Shown: positions 1 to 5,588, counted from the first letter of the stretch. The stretch: 6,830 nucleotides of DNA from Deltaproteobacteria bacterium (GCA_017860985.1 JAGFXG010000063.1:1-6830); one strand, 5' to 3'. Notes: generated by a model not told the origin, from the sequence alone. Numbers and translations: made by a program.

Positions 1-609
1 ATCAGCGACATGGAAAAACGCAATACGGCTTATCATGAAGCCGGCCACACCCTGATTGCACGCATGATTCCGGGAACCGATCCCATCCACAAGGTGACGA
101 TTATCCCCCGCGGCAGAGCCCTGGGCTTAACCCAGCAGCTGCCGATTGATGAGAAACATACTTATCCCAGTAAATATCTGGAAGGGAATATCGCCGTCCT
201 GCTGGGCGGGCGGGCAGCCGAAGAACTGGTTCTGAATGATTTTACCACCGGTGCAGGCAACGATATTGAAAGAGCCACCAATCTTGCCCGGAAAATGGTT
301 TGTGAATGGGGCATGAGTGAAAAAATGGGCCCGCTCAGTTATGGAAAGAAAGAAGAACAAATCTTTCTGGGGCGGGAATTTGCAACGCATAAGGATTACA
401 GTGAAGATACGGCCAGAAAGATTGATGAGGAAGTTGTCTCCATCGTTCAACGCAACTACGACAGGGCCAAGTCACTTCTGCAAAAACATATAGACATTCT
501 GCACAGCCTTTCCAAGGAACTGCTGGAGAAGGAGGTTCTGAACAGCACCGAAATCGATGCGATCATCGGCAGCGCCTTGCCGGCCAGCCATGCGGTGCCC
601 AACGAATAA
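1..609 (+). CDS. ftsH: ATP-dependent zinc metalloprotease FtsH, C-terminal part (5' end outside the window)
   Basis: FtsH is a membrane-anchored AAA+ protease that degrades misfolded membrane proteins and selected cytosolic regulators. Only the peptidase (M41) domain is here. The reading frame is open from base 1, so the transmembrane and AAA+ parts lie upstream. The zinc-binding motif HEAGH is encoded at 34-48 within the family block AYHEAGH. The third zinc ligand is probably the Asp of GNDIERAT (Asp codon at 262-264), 76 residues after the first His, close to the spacing in E. coli FtsH. GGRAAEEL before it and CEWGMSEKMGPLSY after it are further family signatures. The protein ends in a short variable tail (SALPASHAVPNE) and a TAA stop. 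The ATG at 10 is an internal methionine, not the start. Identity is very secure. ftsH directly upstream of folP is a common bacterial arrangement. Confidence 0.96.
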   Translation: MSDMEKRNTAYHEAGHTLIARMIPGTDPIHKVTIIPRGRALGLTQQLPIDEKHTYPSKYLEGNIAVLLGGRAAEELVLNDFTTGAGNDIERATNLARKMVCEWGMSEKMGPLSYGKKEEQIFLGREFATHKDYSEDTARKIDEEVVSIVQRNYDRAKSLLQKHIDILHSLSKELLEKEVLNSTEIDAIIGSALPASHAVPNE

Positions 610-623
610 GCAATTTCTGTGCT

Positions 624-647
624 GCCGATCTGAACCGGTTGATCGGC
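624..647. repeat. Inverted repeat just after ftsH
   Basis: GCCGATC (624-630) and GATCGGC (641-647) form a perfect 7-bp inverted repeat around a 10-base spacer that itself contains the palindrome AACCGGTT. It begins 15 bases after the ftsH stop. No T-run follows, so it does not qualify as a classical intrinsic terminator. It may be a transcript-end stabilising hairpin or a weak attenuator. Function is inferred only from position. Confidence 0.4.
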
Positions 648-714
648 TGATGGCTAAGGTGCGAGAGCATTTTTGCCCGTCATCGGGAACAAGTAAGAGG
701 ATAATTCTTTCATT

Positions 715-743
715 TTCAACACATTGCGGATTCTCCTGTTGAA
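715..743. repeat. Operator-like inverted repeat upstream of folP
   Basis: TTCAACA (715-721) and TGTTGAA (737-743) are a perfect 7-bp inverted repeat with a 15-base spacer. The half-site starts are 22 bases apart, about two turns of B-DNA, as expected for a dimeric regulator binding one face. The repeat ends 15 bases before the folP start, in the 149-base gap after ftsH. A GATAAT sequence at 700-705 just upstream resembles a -10 box but has no convincing -35 partner. The repeat could be an operator, or a hairpin in the folP leader. Confidence 0.35.
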
Positions 744-758
744 TATACGGTGTAAAAT

Positions 759-1952
759 TTGAAATCGGTTAAGATTAAAAATTCTGAAGAAGCAATTGAA
801 ATACTTCAGAAAATAGGCGTGGATCCCTATGGCATCCGCGCAATGGAGCCTAAAACACGCCATCTGAACATCTTTCTTGCAGGGCAATCCTGCAGGGTGG
901 CCAATATTCTCAAACAGGAAATGTTGTCACTTGGTGCTGATGCTGCGGTTGCCAGGGGCAGTGTAGCCTGTTCCATCGACCAGACGGATGTTCTGATCAT
1001 GGGAACCGTCAAGCAGCTTCGCGCTCTTGCTGCAAAAATCGAAAAACAGCCATTCGGATTGAACAGGATTGCACTGGATCTTTTGGATCTTTTGGACAAT
1101 GCTGAACGGAAACGCCATGTTCTGAAAACATCGAAGCGGGAGATTGTCCTCGGCGAAAAAACCCTGATTATGGGCATTTTAAATGTCACTCCGGATTCGT
1201 TTTCCGACGGGAGTTGTTATTTTGATCACCAAAAAGCCGTTGAGAGAGGGATGCAGATGGCCCGGGAAGGTGCGGACATCATCGATATCGGCGGAGAATC
1301 ATCAAGGCCCGGAGCGGCATCCGTTACCACACGCCAGGAAATGGCCAGAGTGATTCCCGTTGTTGAAAGCCTGTCAGGAAAGCTGAATATTCCCATATCC
1401 GTGGATACGACAAAATCGCCGGTCGCGCAAAAAGCGCTGGAAGCCGGCGCCGAAATGATTAATGACATCAGCTCGCTGACAGGCGATAAAAAAATGGCAG
1501 CAGTTGTCAGCAAAGCCGGTGCGGCGCTGATACTCATGCACATGAGGGGAAAACCCGCGGACATGCAGACCGGTGACCTTGCCTACAACAATTTAATGGA
1601 AGAAATTTCCGGTTACCTGAAAAAGAGCTGCAGCAAAGCACTGGCAGCAGGAATCGAAAGGGACAGGATCGTGATTGATCCGGGGATCGGTTTTGGCAAA
1701 ACCTACGAAGATAATTGTACAATTATCAATAAATTGGAAGAGTTGAAAGCATTGGGTCTGCCCGTGATGATCGGGACATCCCGAAAGGCTTTTATCGGAA
1801 AAGTGACGGGCGGTAACCCTTCGGAAAGAATGGAAGGAACAGCCGCGACAGTCGCCTTATCCATCATGAACGGATGCCATATAGTACGGGTTCATGATGT
1901 AGCTGTAATGAAAAAAGTTGCGGCAATGGCGGATGCGATCGTTCACGCATAG
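759..1952 (+). CDS. folP: Dihydropteroate synthase with N-terminal extension
   Basis: This enzyme condenses 6-hydroxymethyl-7,8-dihydropterin pyrophosphate with p-aminobenzoate to give 7,8-dihydropteroate, a step of cytosolic folate synthesis. The catalytic TIM barrel spans about residues 130-397. It shows NVTPDSFSDGS (142-152), DIGGESSRPGA (176-186), SVDTTK (214-219), NDIS (235-238), MHMRG (260-264), DPGIGFGK (307-314), GTSRKAFIG (339-347) and RVHD (377-380), all the usual pterin, pABA and phosphate-site segments. At 397 residues it is well over 100 longer than the E. coli enzyme because of an N-terminal domain (about 1-120) containing GVDPYGIRAMEPK. I chose the TTG at 759 because an in-frame stop lies at 753-755 and the next ATG (843) would cut into this extension. 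There is no clear Shine-Dalgarno sequence, so the start is uncertain. It is probably the first gene of the run ending at 4618. Confidence 0.95.
   Translation: MKSVKIKNSEEAIEILQKIGVDPYGIRAMEPKTRHLNIFLAGQSCRVANILKQEMLSLGADAAVARGSVACSIDQTDVLIMGTVKQLRALAAKIEKQPFGLNRIALDLLDLLDNAERKRHVLKTSKREIVLGEKTLIMGILNVTPDSFSDGSCYFDHQKAVERGMQMAREGADIIDIGGESSRPGAASVTTRQEMARVIPVVESLSGKLNIPISVDTTKSPVAQKALEAGAEMINDISSLTGDKKMAAVVSKAGAALILMHMRGKPADMQTGDLAYNNLMEEISGYLKKSCSKALAAGIERDRIVIDPGIGFGKTYEDNCTIINKLEELKALGLPVMIGTSRKAFIGKVTGGNPSERMEGTAATVALSIMNGCHIVRVHDVAVMKKVAAMADAIVHA
1076..1093 (+). repeat. 9-bp tandem duplication inside folP
   Basis: GGATCTTTT occurs twice in tandem (1076-1084 and 1085-1093), followed by a third partial GGA. 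It encodes the repeated DLL of ALDLLDLLDNAE. It sits at the junction between the N-terminal extension and the catalytic barrel, where an in-frame length change would probably be tolerated. Confidence 0.6.
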
Positions 1953-1957
1953 AGGGG
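1951..1957 (+). promoter_or_regulatory. Ribosome binding site that decides the acpS start
   Basis: AGAGGGG overlaps the folP stop codon and ends four bases before the ATG at 1962. An in-frame TTG at 1959 would leave only one base of spacing, so the ATG is the better start. It also gives a normal AcpS N terminus, MIYGVGIDLV. Confidence 0.65.
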
Positions 1958-1961
1958 ATTG

Positions 1962-2339
1962 ATGATATACGGTGTGGGCATTGATCTGGTGGAAAATGAC
2001 CGGATAGAAAAAATTATTCAAAAATGGGACGCAAAGTTTTTATGCCGTGTTTTTTCCGACCGGGAAATAGAATATTGCGCAAGGCACGCGCAGGCGCACA
2101 TTCATTACGGAGCGCGGTTTGCCGTAAAAGAGGCATTCCTCAAAGCGATCGGCATCGGTCTGGGCAGGGGAGTGAAACTGCAGGAAATTGAAGTGGTCAA
2201 CGAGCAAAGCGGTCAGCCGGCGCTGAAGCTTTATGGCGGCGCACAGGATTTCTTTCAGCAGGCAGGAATCAGTTCGGCTTATCTGAGCATTACCCATACA
2301 AAAAAATATGCATCCGCAGTGGTTTTACTGGAAAAATAA
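1962..2339 (+). CDS. acpS: Holo-[acyl-carrier-protein] synthase
   Basis: AcpS transfers the 4'-phosphopantetheine group from CoA to a serine of apo-ACP, activating it for fatty acid synthesis in the cytosol. The 125-residue product has the normal length for this trimeric family. The N-terminal signature GVGIDLVEN contains the Mg-binding Asp8. The second signature, RFAVKEAFLKAIG (52-64), supplies Glu57 and Lys61. The C terminus has the family block SITHTKKYASAVVL. It follows folP after nine bases, and its ribosome binding site overlaps the folP stop, so translational coupling is likely. In many relatives acpS is followed by nnrD and then tsaE. Here tsaE follows directly. Confidence 0.96.
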   Translation: MIYGVGIDLVENDRIEKIIQKWDAKFLCRVFSDREIEYCARHAQAHIHYGARFAVKEAFLKAIGIGLGRGVKLQEIEVVNEQSGQPALKLYGGAQDFFQQAGISSAYLSITHTKKYASAVVLLEK

Positions 2340-2368
2340 TTTTTTCATGATAAATTGTAGACCATCCA

Positions 2369-2854
2369 ATGAATGAAAACCATGTTCTTTTTGAATTTGA
2401 ATCCAAAAGCGCGAAGCATACATTCTCCATCGGTTTTGCTGTCGGCCGGAAAGCAGGGGATGGGGATGTGTTCGCGTTAACGGGTGAGCTGGGCGCCGGA
2501 AAGACCTGCTTTACGGGAGGACTGGCGCGTGGTCTCGGTGTCGGAGAAGAGTATACGATTACCAGTCCGACCTTTACGCTGGTTAACGAATACCCGGGAC
2601 GATGCCGGCTCTGCCATTTCGATCTTTATCGATTGAATCATTCAGCAGAACTGGATGATCTGGGCTATGAGGAATACATATCGGGAACAGGCGTGGTCGT
2701 GATTGAATGGGCTGAGAAAATTGCAGAGGTTCTGCCTGACAATACGGTATCGATCTGTTTCGGTTATGTGGATGAAAACAGGAGAATCATAGGGTTCAGC
2801 GGACCGGGAGAAAGAGTTCGTGAACTGGTTAAGGATATCTCAAGGGAGGATTAG
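2369..2854 (+). CDS. tsaE: tRNA threonylcarbamoyladenosine biosynthesis ATPase TsaE
   Basis: TsaE is the ATPase that works with TsaB and TsaD to place N6-threonylcarbamoyl on A37 of tRNAs reading ANN codons. The 161-residue product shows a Walker A P-loop GELGAGKT (39-46). Further family blocks are SPTFTLVNEY (66-75), HFDLYRL (83-89) and VIEWAEK (111-117). Length and motif order are typical, and the protein is cytosolic. The gap after acpS is 29 bases and AT-rich, with no strong Shine-Dalgarno before the ATG, so translation may be modest or partly coupled. The end of the gene carries the lysC ribosome binding site. The partners tsaB and tsaD are not in the window. Identity is secure; the exact start is slightly less so. 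Confidence 0.95.
   Translation: MNENHVLFEFESKSAKHTFSIGFAVGRKAGDGDVFALTGELGAGKTCFTGGLARGLGVGEEYTITSPTFTLVNEYPGRCRLCHFDLYRLNHSAELDDLGYEEYISGTGVVVIEWAEKIAEVLPDNTVSICFGYVDENRRIIGFSGPGERVRELVKDISRED
2844..2850 (+). promoter_or_regulatory. lysC ribosome binding site inside the end of tsaE
   Basis: GGGAGGA lies seven bases before the lysC ATG at 2858 and within the last codons of tsaE. This strong site contrasts with the weak or missing ones before tsaE and before the gene after lysC. Confidence 0.75.
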
Positions 2855-2857
2855 ACA

Positions 2858-4081
2858 ATGGGGTTGGTGGTACAGAAATTCGGCGGAACGTCCGTAGCAA
2901 ACATTGAAAAGATCAGAAATGTAGCAAACAAGGCAATCCGCGAGAAGAATGCCGGTCATGATGTCATTGTGGTGCTCTCTGCCATGGCCGGGGAAACAAA
3001 CAGGCTGATTGATCTGGCTCACAGCGCGGCTGAGTCACCCGACGAAAGAGAGTACGATTCGCTGATCTCAACAGGCGAACAGGTGACGATTACCCTCCTG
3101 TCCATTGTTCTGAATTCAATGGGGTACCGGGCACGATCCTTTCTGGGATTTCAGGTCAAAATATTGACGGATACTGCTTATAAGAAAGCAAGGATATCCA
3201 TGATCGATACCCATGCCATCGAGCAGGAACTGAAGAAAGGCTCAATTGTTGTTGTTGCCGGATTTCAGGGAGTGGATGAAGAGAACAATATCACCACGCT
3301 GGGCCGCGGCGGATCCGATACCAGTGCGGTGGCCCTGGCGGCAGCGCTTCATGCCGAACGGTGCGACATTTACACGGATGTTGACGGCGTTTACACAACC
3401 GATCCCAATGTCTGCGCCAAAGCCAGAAGACTGGATAAAATATCCTACGACGAAATGCTGGAAATGGCGATGACCGGCGCGAAAGTTTTGCAGCCGCGTT
3501 CTGTGGAAATGGCAAAGAAATACGACGTTCCGGTTTATGTAAAATCCAGTTTCACCGACGCAGGGGGAACACTTGTCACCAAGGAGGATAAAGAGATGGA
3601 AAGAGAAATACTGTCAGGAATTACCTATGACCGCGATCAGGCAAAGATTACAGTTATTCATATCCCGGATAAACCGGGAATCGCCGCAAGTTTGTTTACG
3701 CCTTTATCGGAGCGCAATATCAGTGTTGATATGATCATTCAAAACGCCAGTTCGCAGGGGTTTACGGATCTGACCTTCACGGTTTCGAAAAAAGACATGA
3801 AAGAAGCTCAGAAATGCGTTGAAGCAACGGCGAAAGACATTGGCGCCCAGAAAGTGGAAGTCGATGACGACGTTGCCAAAGTTTCGATCATCGGGGTCGG
3901 GATGGTCAGCCATTCCGGTGTTGCTGCGAAAATGTTCAAAACCATGGCGGATGAAGGCATTAATATTATGATGATCAGTACGTCGGAAATTAAAATATCC
4001 TGCGTCATCCAGAGAAAGTACACGGAACTGGCCATCACAGTGCTTCACGACGCGTTTCAGCTGGAAAAAAAGCATAAATAA
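2858..4081 (+). CDS. lysC: Aspartate kinase (aspartokinase), alpha subunit
   Basis: LysC phosphorylates L-aspartate with ATP, the first step to lysine (and diaminopimelate), threonine, methionine and isoleucine. The kinase domain (about 1-245) has KFGGTS (7-12), STGEQ (71-75), GRGGSDTSA (149-157) and TDVDGVYTTDP (173-183). Two ACT regulatory domains follow, about 263-335 (starting near KITVIHIPDKPG) and 341-402 (starting near KVSIIGVGMVSHSG). At 407 residues this is the single-function class seen in B. subtilis LysC II and C. glutamicum, which is usually feedback-inhibited by lysine and/or threonine. Inhibitor specificity cannot be read from the sequence. It starts three bases after tsaE with a strong ribosome binding site. 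A second in-frame start at codon 247 probably yields a separate beta subunit. There is no fused homoserine dehydrogenase. Confidence 0.97.
   Translation: MGLVVQKFGGTSVANIEKIRNVANKAIREKNAGHDVIVVLSAMAGETNRLIDLAHSAAESPDEREYDSLISTGEQVTITLLSIVLNSMGYRARSFLGFQVKILTDTAYKKARISMIDTHAIEQELKKGSIVVVAGFQGVDEENNITTLGRGGSDTSAVALAAALHAERCDIYTDVDGVYTTDPNVCAKARRLDKISYDEMLEMAMTGAKVLQPRSVEMAKKYDVPVYVKSSFTDAGGTLVTKEDKEMEREILSGITYDRDQAKITVIHIPDKPGIAASLFTPLSERNISVDMIIQNASSQGFTDLTFTVSKKDMKEAQKCVEATAKDIGAQKVEVDDDVAKVSIIGVGMVSHSGVAAKMFKTMADEGINIMMISTSEIKISCVIQRKYTELAITVLHDAFQLEKKHK
3581..3587 (+). promoter_or_regulatory. Internal ribosome binding site within lysC
   Basis: AAGGAGG is a near-perfect complement of the 16S rRNA 3' end. 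It sits eight bases before an in-frame ATG at 3596 (spacer ATAAAGAG). It is stronger than the site in front of most full genes in this window. Its place, between the kinase and ACT domains, matches the beta-subunit start known in related aspartokinases. Confidence 0.7.
3596..4081 (+). CDS. lysC: Probable aspartokinase beta subunit from an internal in-frame start
   Basis: This is an overlapping, same-frame product of lysC. It starts at Met247 (MEREILSGITYDRDQAK) and contains only the two ACT domains, 161 residues in all. In B. subtilis and C. glutamicum LysC, an internal start at nearly the same codon gives a regulatory subunit of similar size, which assembles with the full chain into an alpha2beta2 complex and binds the feedback inhibitor. 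The evidence here is the AAGGAGG site at ideal spacing, the in-frame ATG and the position exactly at the domain boundary. That the product is made is inference; the codons needed for lysine at that point (KEDKEME) could give some purine richness by chance. Confidence 0.6.
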   Translation: MEREILSGITYDRDQAKITVIHIPDKPGIAASLFTPLSERNISVDMIIQNASSQGFTDLTFTVSKKDMKEAQKCVEATAKDIGAQKVEVDDDVAKVSIIGVGMVSHSGVAAKMFKTMADEGINIMMISTSEIKISCVIQRKYTELAITVLHDAFQLEKKHK

Positions 4082-4084
4082 AAC

Positions 4085-4618
4085 ATGATATCCGACCGTC
4101 AAACAAGGGGAGTTGCCGCGGTGTCCATCATCCTGGCGGTTATTCCCTTTATTTGTTTTTTTTATGCAGACCGGATCGATTCTGAATATCCGGTTTTCTC
4201 CCTGTCCGGTTCTGACAATCTTGCGATTGAAATCATGGATAAAGAAGGTGCGTCCGGTTTATTTTTTGTCCGTCCGGGAACTACGGCGGGGCAACTGTTG
4301 GCCAGTCTCGATTCCAAAAGGATTCTCAAGCAGGACTTCAAACTGCAAAATGCCATGAAAATGAGCCTGGACGCAAAAAGCGATCATCCAGCCCTTTCCG
4401 TGGGCAAGATGGATGCCGCCAAGAGATTGTCTCTGGGATTGCCGATTGATGTCAATCTGGCCGGCAGGGATGAATTGATTCTGATTCCCGGAATCGGTGA
4501 AAAACTGGCAGGGCATATCGTGGACTACCGAAGCCGGGCAGGACGCTTTGAAACACTGGATCAGCTGATGGAAATCAAGGGGATCAAGGAGAAAAAACTG
4601 GCTAAGCTCAAACAGTAG
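4085..4618 (+). CDS. Membrane-anchored helix-hairpin-helix (ComEA-like) protein
   Basis: A 177-residue protein that is probably attached to the inner membrane by one N-terminal helix (about 9-28, GVAAVSIILAVIPFICFFYA). The C-terminal part (about 121-177) is a ComEA-type double helix-hairpin-helix, a sequence-nonspecific DNA-binding fold. It contains DVNLAGRDEL, PGIGEKLA (135-142) and a second hairpin KGIKEKKL (165-172), in which the usual second Gly is Lys. The middle segment has PGTTAGQLLAS and, after a linker, ALSVGKMDAAKRLSLGLPIDVNLA. This pattern vaguely recalls an SLBB domain such as ComEA carries before its HhH, but it is degenerate. DNA uptake is one possible role; many bacteria carry such proteins with no known function. 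It begins three bases after lysC without a clear ribosome binding site, so coupled translation is likely. It is the last gene of the run. Confidence 0.85.
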   Translation: MISDRQTRGVAAVSIILAVIPFICFFYADRIDSEYPVFSLSGSDNLAIEIMDKEGASGLFFVRPGTTAGQLLASLDSKRILKQDFKLQNAMKMSLDAKSDHPALSVGKMDAAKRLSLGLPIDVNLAGRDELILIPGIGEKLAGHIVDYRSRAGRFETLDQLMEIKGIKEKKLAKLKQ

Positions 4619-4648
4619 CTTTATGTAGACAAGTCAACGATGCGGGAT

Positions 4649-5281
4649 TCATGATTTGCTGCTATATGACTCATAAAACGCAAGAACGCGCCTGACATAA
4701 TTTTGTGTTTCACGGTAAGGCGGAATGGTGTAATTGTATTTTGCCACGGCGCCTTCTCCGGCATTATAAGCGGCAAGTGCAAGCGTCAGGTTACCTCTGT
4801 ACAGATTCAGCAGATAGCGCAGATACCTGGCGCCTCCAAAAATATTTTCACCGGGGTGAAAAACATCATCAACATTCAGCGCGGAAGCGGTTTGCGGCAT
4901 CAATTGCATCAGGCCTTTTGCGCCAGCGGGGGAAATGGCCTGATGGTTAAAATTGGATTCGGCCTTGATGACGGCTTTGATTAGGGCAACGTCAAGGTTA
5001 AACTTACCGGCGGCTCTTCTGATGATCCTGTCATATTCCGCGGAATTAATATTGATTTTCCGGGAGAAAAGAATCCTTTTTTCCTTCATGATCAATACAT
5101 ATTTCGCTTTGGGATTGGATGGAACGTTGGTCAGATGAATCACGCCGTCTTCATCCACGTACTTGAAAATGTCCGCATGGGAGGGTACAGCAGGCACTAA
5201 AAGCAGAGCAATAAAAGCCAATAAAACAACCGGCCCAAAAAGAATTATTTTGGAATAATTGTTTTTCACATTATGAATCAT
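4649..5281 (-). CDS. Lytic transglycosylase (SLT/GH23) with N-terminal DUF4124-type segment
   Basis: This enzyme cleaves the MurNAc-GlcNAc bond of peptidoglycan, forming 1,6-anhydro-MurNAc ends, in the periplasm. The 210-residue product begins with a signal peptide: basic MIHNVKNNYSK, a hydrophobic core at about 12-31, and likely cleavage after SHA (34-36). Next is a DUF4124-like stretch, DIFKYVDEDGVIHLTNVP (37-54), common in secreted proteobacterial proteins. The catalytic domain (about 83-205) shows the putative catalytic Glu108 in IKAESNF, then GAKGLMQLMPQTA (120-132), GGARYLRYLL and ALAAYNAGEGAV (168-179). PYRETQNYVRRV closes the fold. I chose the ATG at 5281; a TTG at 5320 would add 13 residues before the signal peptide with no better ribosome site. 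The gene converges on the preceding run with a 30-base gap. Confidence 0.93.
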   Translation of the reverse strand: MIHNVKNNYSKIILFGPVVLLAFIALLLVPAVPSHADIFKYVDEDGVIHLTNVPSNPKAKYVLIMKEKRILFSRKININSAEYDRIIRRAAGKFNLDVALIKAVIKAESNFNHQAISPAGAKGLMQLMPQTASALNVDDVFHPGENIFGGARYLRYLLNLYRGNLTLALAAYNAGEGAVAKYNYTIPPYRETQNYVRRVLAFYESYSSKS

Positions 5282-5287
5282 GGCCTT

Positions 5288-5316
5288 ATGATACTTTAAA
5301 GATAAAAAAAATTCAA
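5288..5316 (-). promoter_or_regulatory. Possible sigma70-type promoter for the lytic transglycosylase
   Basis: Read on the minus strand, TTGAAT (5316-5311) and TATCAT (5293-5288) are separated by exactly 17 bases. The -10 element ends six bases before the ATG at 5281, so transcription would begin at or next to the start codon. The region is AT-rich, so a chance match is quite possible. Confidence 0.4.
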
Positions 5317-5358
5317 GCAAAATATCTCATGCCCGATCAAGGCTGATTTTGTTTGTTC

Positions 5359-5387
5359 TTGACACGGTTTAGCGATAATGGTAATGA
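5359..5387 (+). promoter_or_regulatory. Candidate promoter of the tRNA-Pro gene
   Basis: A consensus -35 box TTGACA lies at 5359-5364. The -10 is weaker: GGTAAT at 5380-5385 (15-base spacing), or TAATGA at 5382-5387 (17-base spacing). Transcription would start near 5392, about 20 bases before the mature tRNA. A GATAAT at 5374-5379 is too close to the TTGACA to pair with it. Confidence 0.55.
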
Positions 5388-5413
5388 CCTCAACACTTTC
5401 AATACAGGCAAGT

Positions 5414-5490
5414 CGGGGCGTGGCGCAGTCTGGTAGCGTATCTGAATGGGGTTCAGAGGGCCGGTGGTTCAAATCCACTCGCCCCGACCA
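5414..5490 (+). tRNA. tRNA-Pro, anticodon GGG, CCA encoded
   Basis: A 77-base cloverleaf folds cleanly. The acceptor stem CGGGGCG (5414-5420) pairs with CGCCCCG (5480-5486), followed by discriminator A and an encoded CCA. The D-stem is GCGC/GCGT. The anticodon stem TCTGA (5441-5445) pairs with TCAGA (5453-5457). The seven-base loop ATGGGGT places GGG at 34-36 (5448-5450), reading proline codons CCC and CCU. The T-stem GGTGG/CCACT includes one G-U pair, with TTCAAAT as the loop. The C1-G72 pair fits bacterial tRNA-Pro identity. It stands alone, with its own promoter-like element and terminator. Confidence 0.97.
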
Positions 5491-5499
5491 TTAAAATCA

Positions 5500-5538
5500 A
5501 GGGGTTAGCCATTGTCGGCGGCCTCTTTTTTTGTTTTT
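5500..5538 (+). terminator. Rho-independent terminator after tRNA-Pro
   Basis: AGGGGTTAGCC (5500-5510) can pair with GGCGGCCTCT (5517-5526) across the loop ATTGTC. The stem has about ten pairs, with three G-U pairs and a bulged A. A run of seven T follows (5526-5532), then G and five more T. It starts ten bases after the tRNA 3' end, so it most probably ends the tRNA transcript. Confidence 0.75.
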
Positions 5539-5588
5539 CATGGTCATTGTGAAAATTTGTAACAGTTTTATTTTTTGGGTGCCGTAAG

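Noticed and set aside
557..742. Small plus-strand frame overlapping the end of ftsH and the following gap
   Set aside because: It starts inside ftsH in another frame, lacks a ribosome binding site and has a low-information Arg/Cys/Ser-rich product. It runs through the inverted repeats.
4604..4621. AAGCT/AGCTT hairpin as a terminator for the folP-lysC run
   Set aside because: Only five pairs, an eight-base loop, overlap with the stop codon of the helix-hairpin-helix gene and no T-run.
5296..5478. Minus-strand 60-aa reading frame beginning MDLNHRPSE across the tRNA
   Set aside because: It is the antisense of the tRNA-Pro gene. Peptides of this kind are a familiar annotation artefact of tRNA genes, and nothing beyond the tRNA complement supports it.
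5414..5490. Genomic-island attachment at tRNA-Pro
   Set aside because: No integrase, no second copy of the tRNA 3' end and no abrupt change in gene style within the window.
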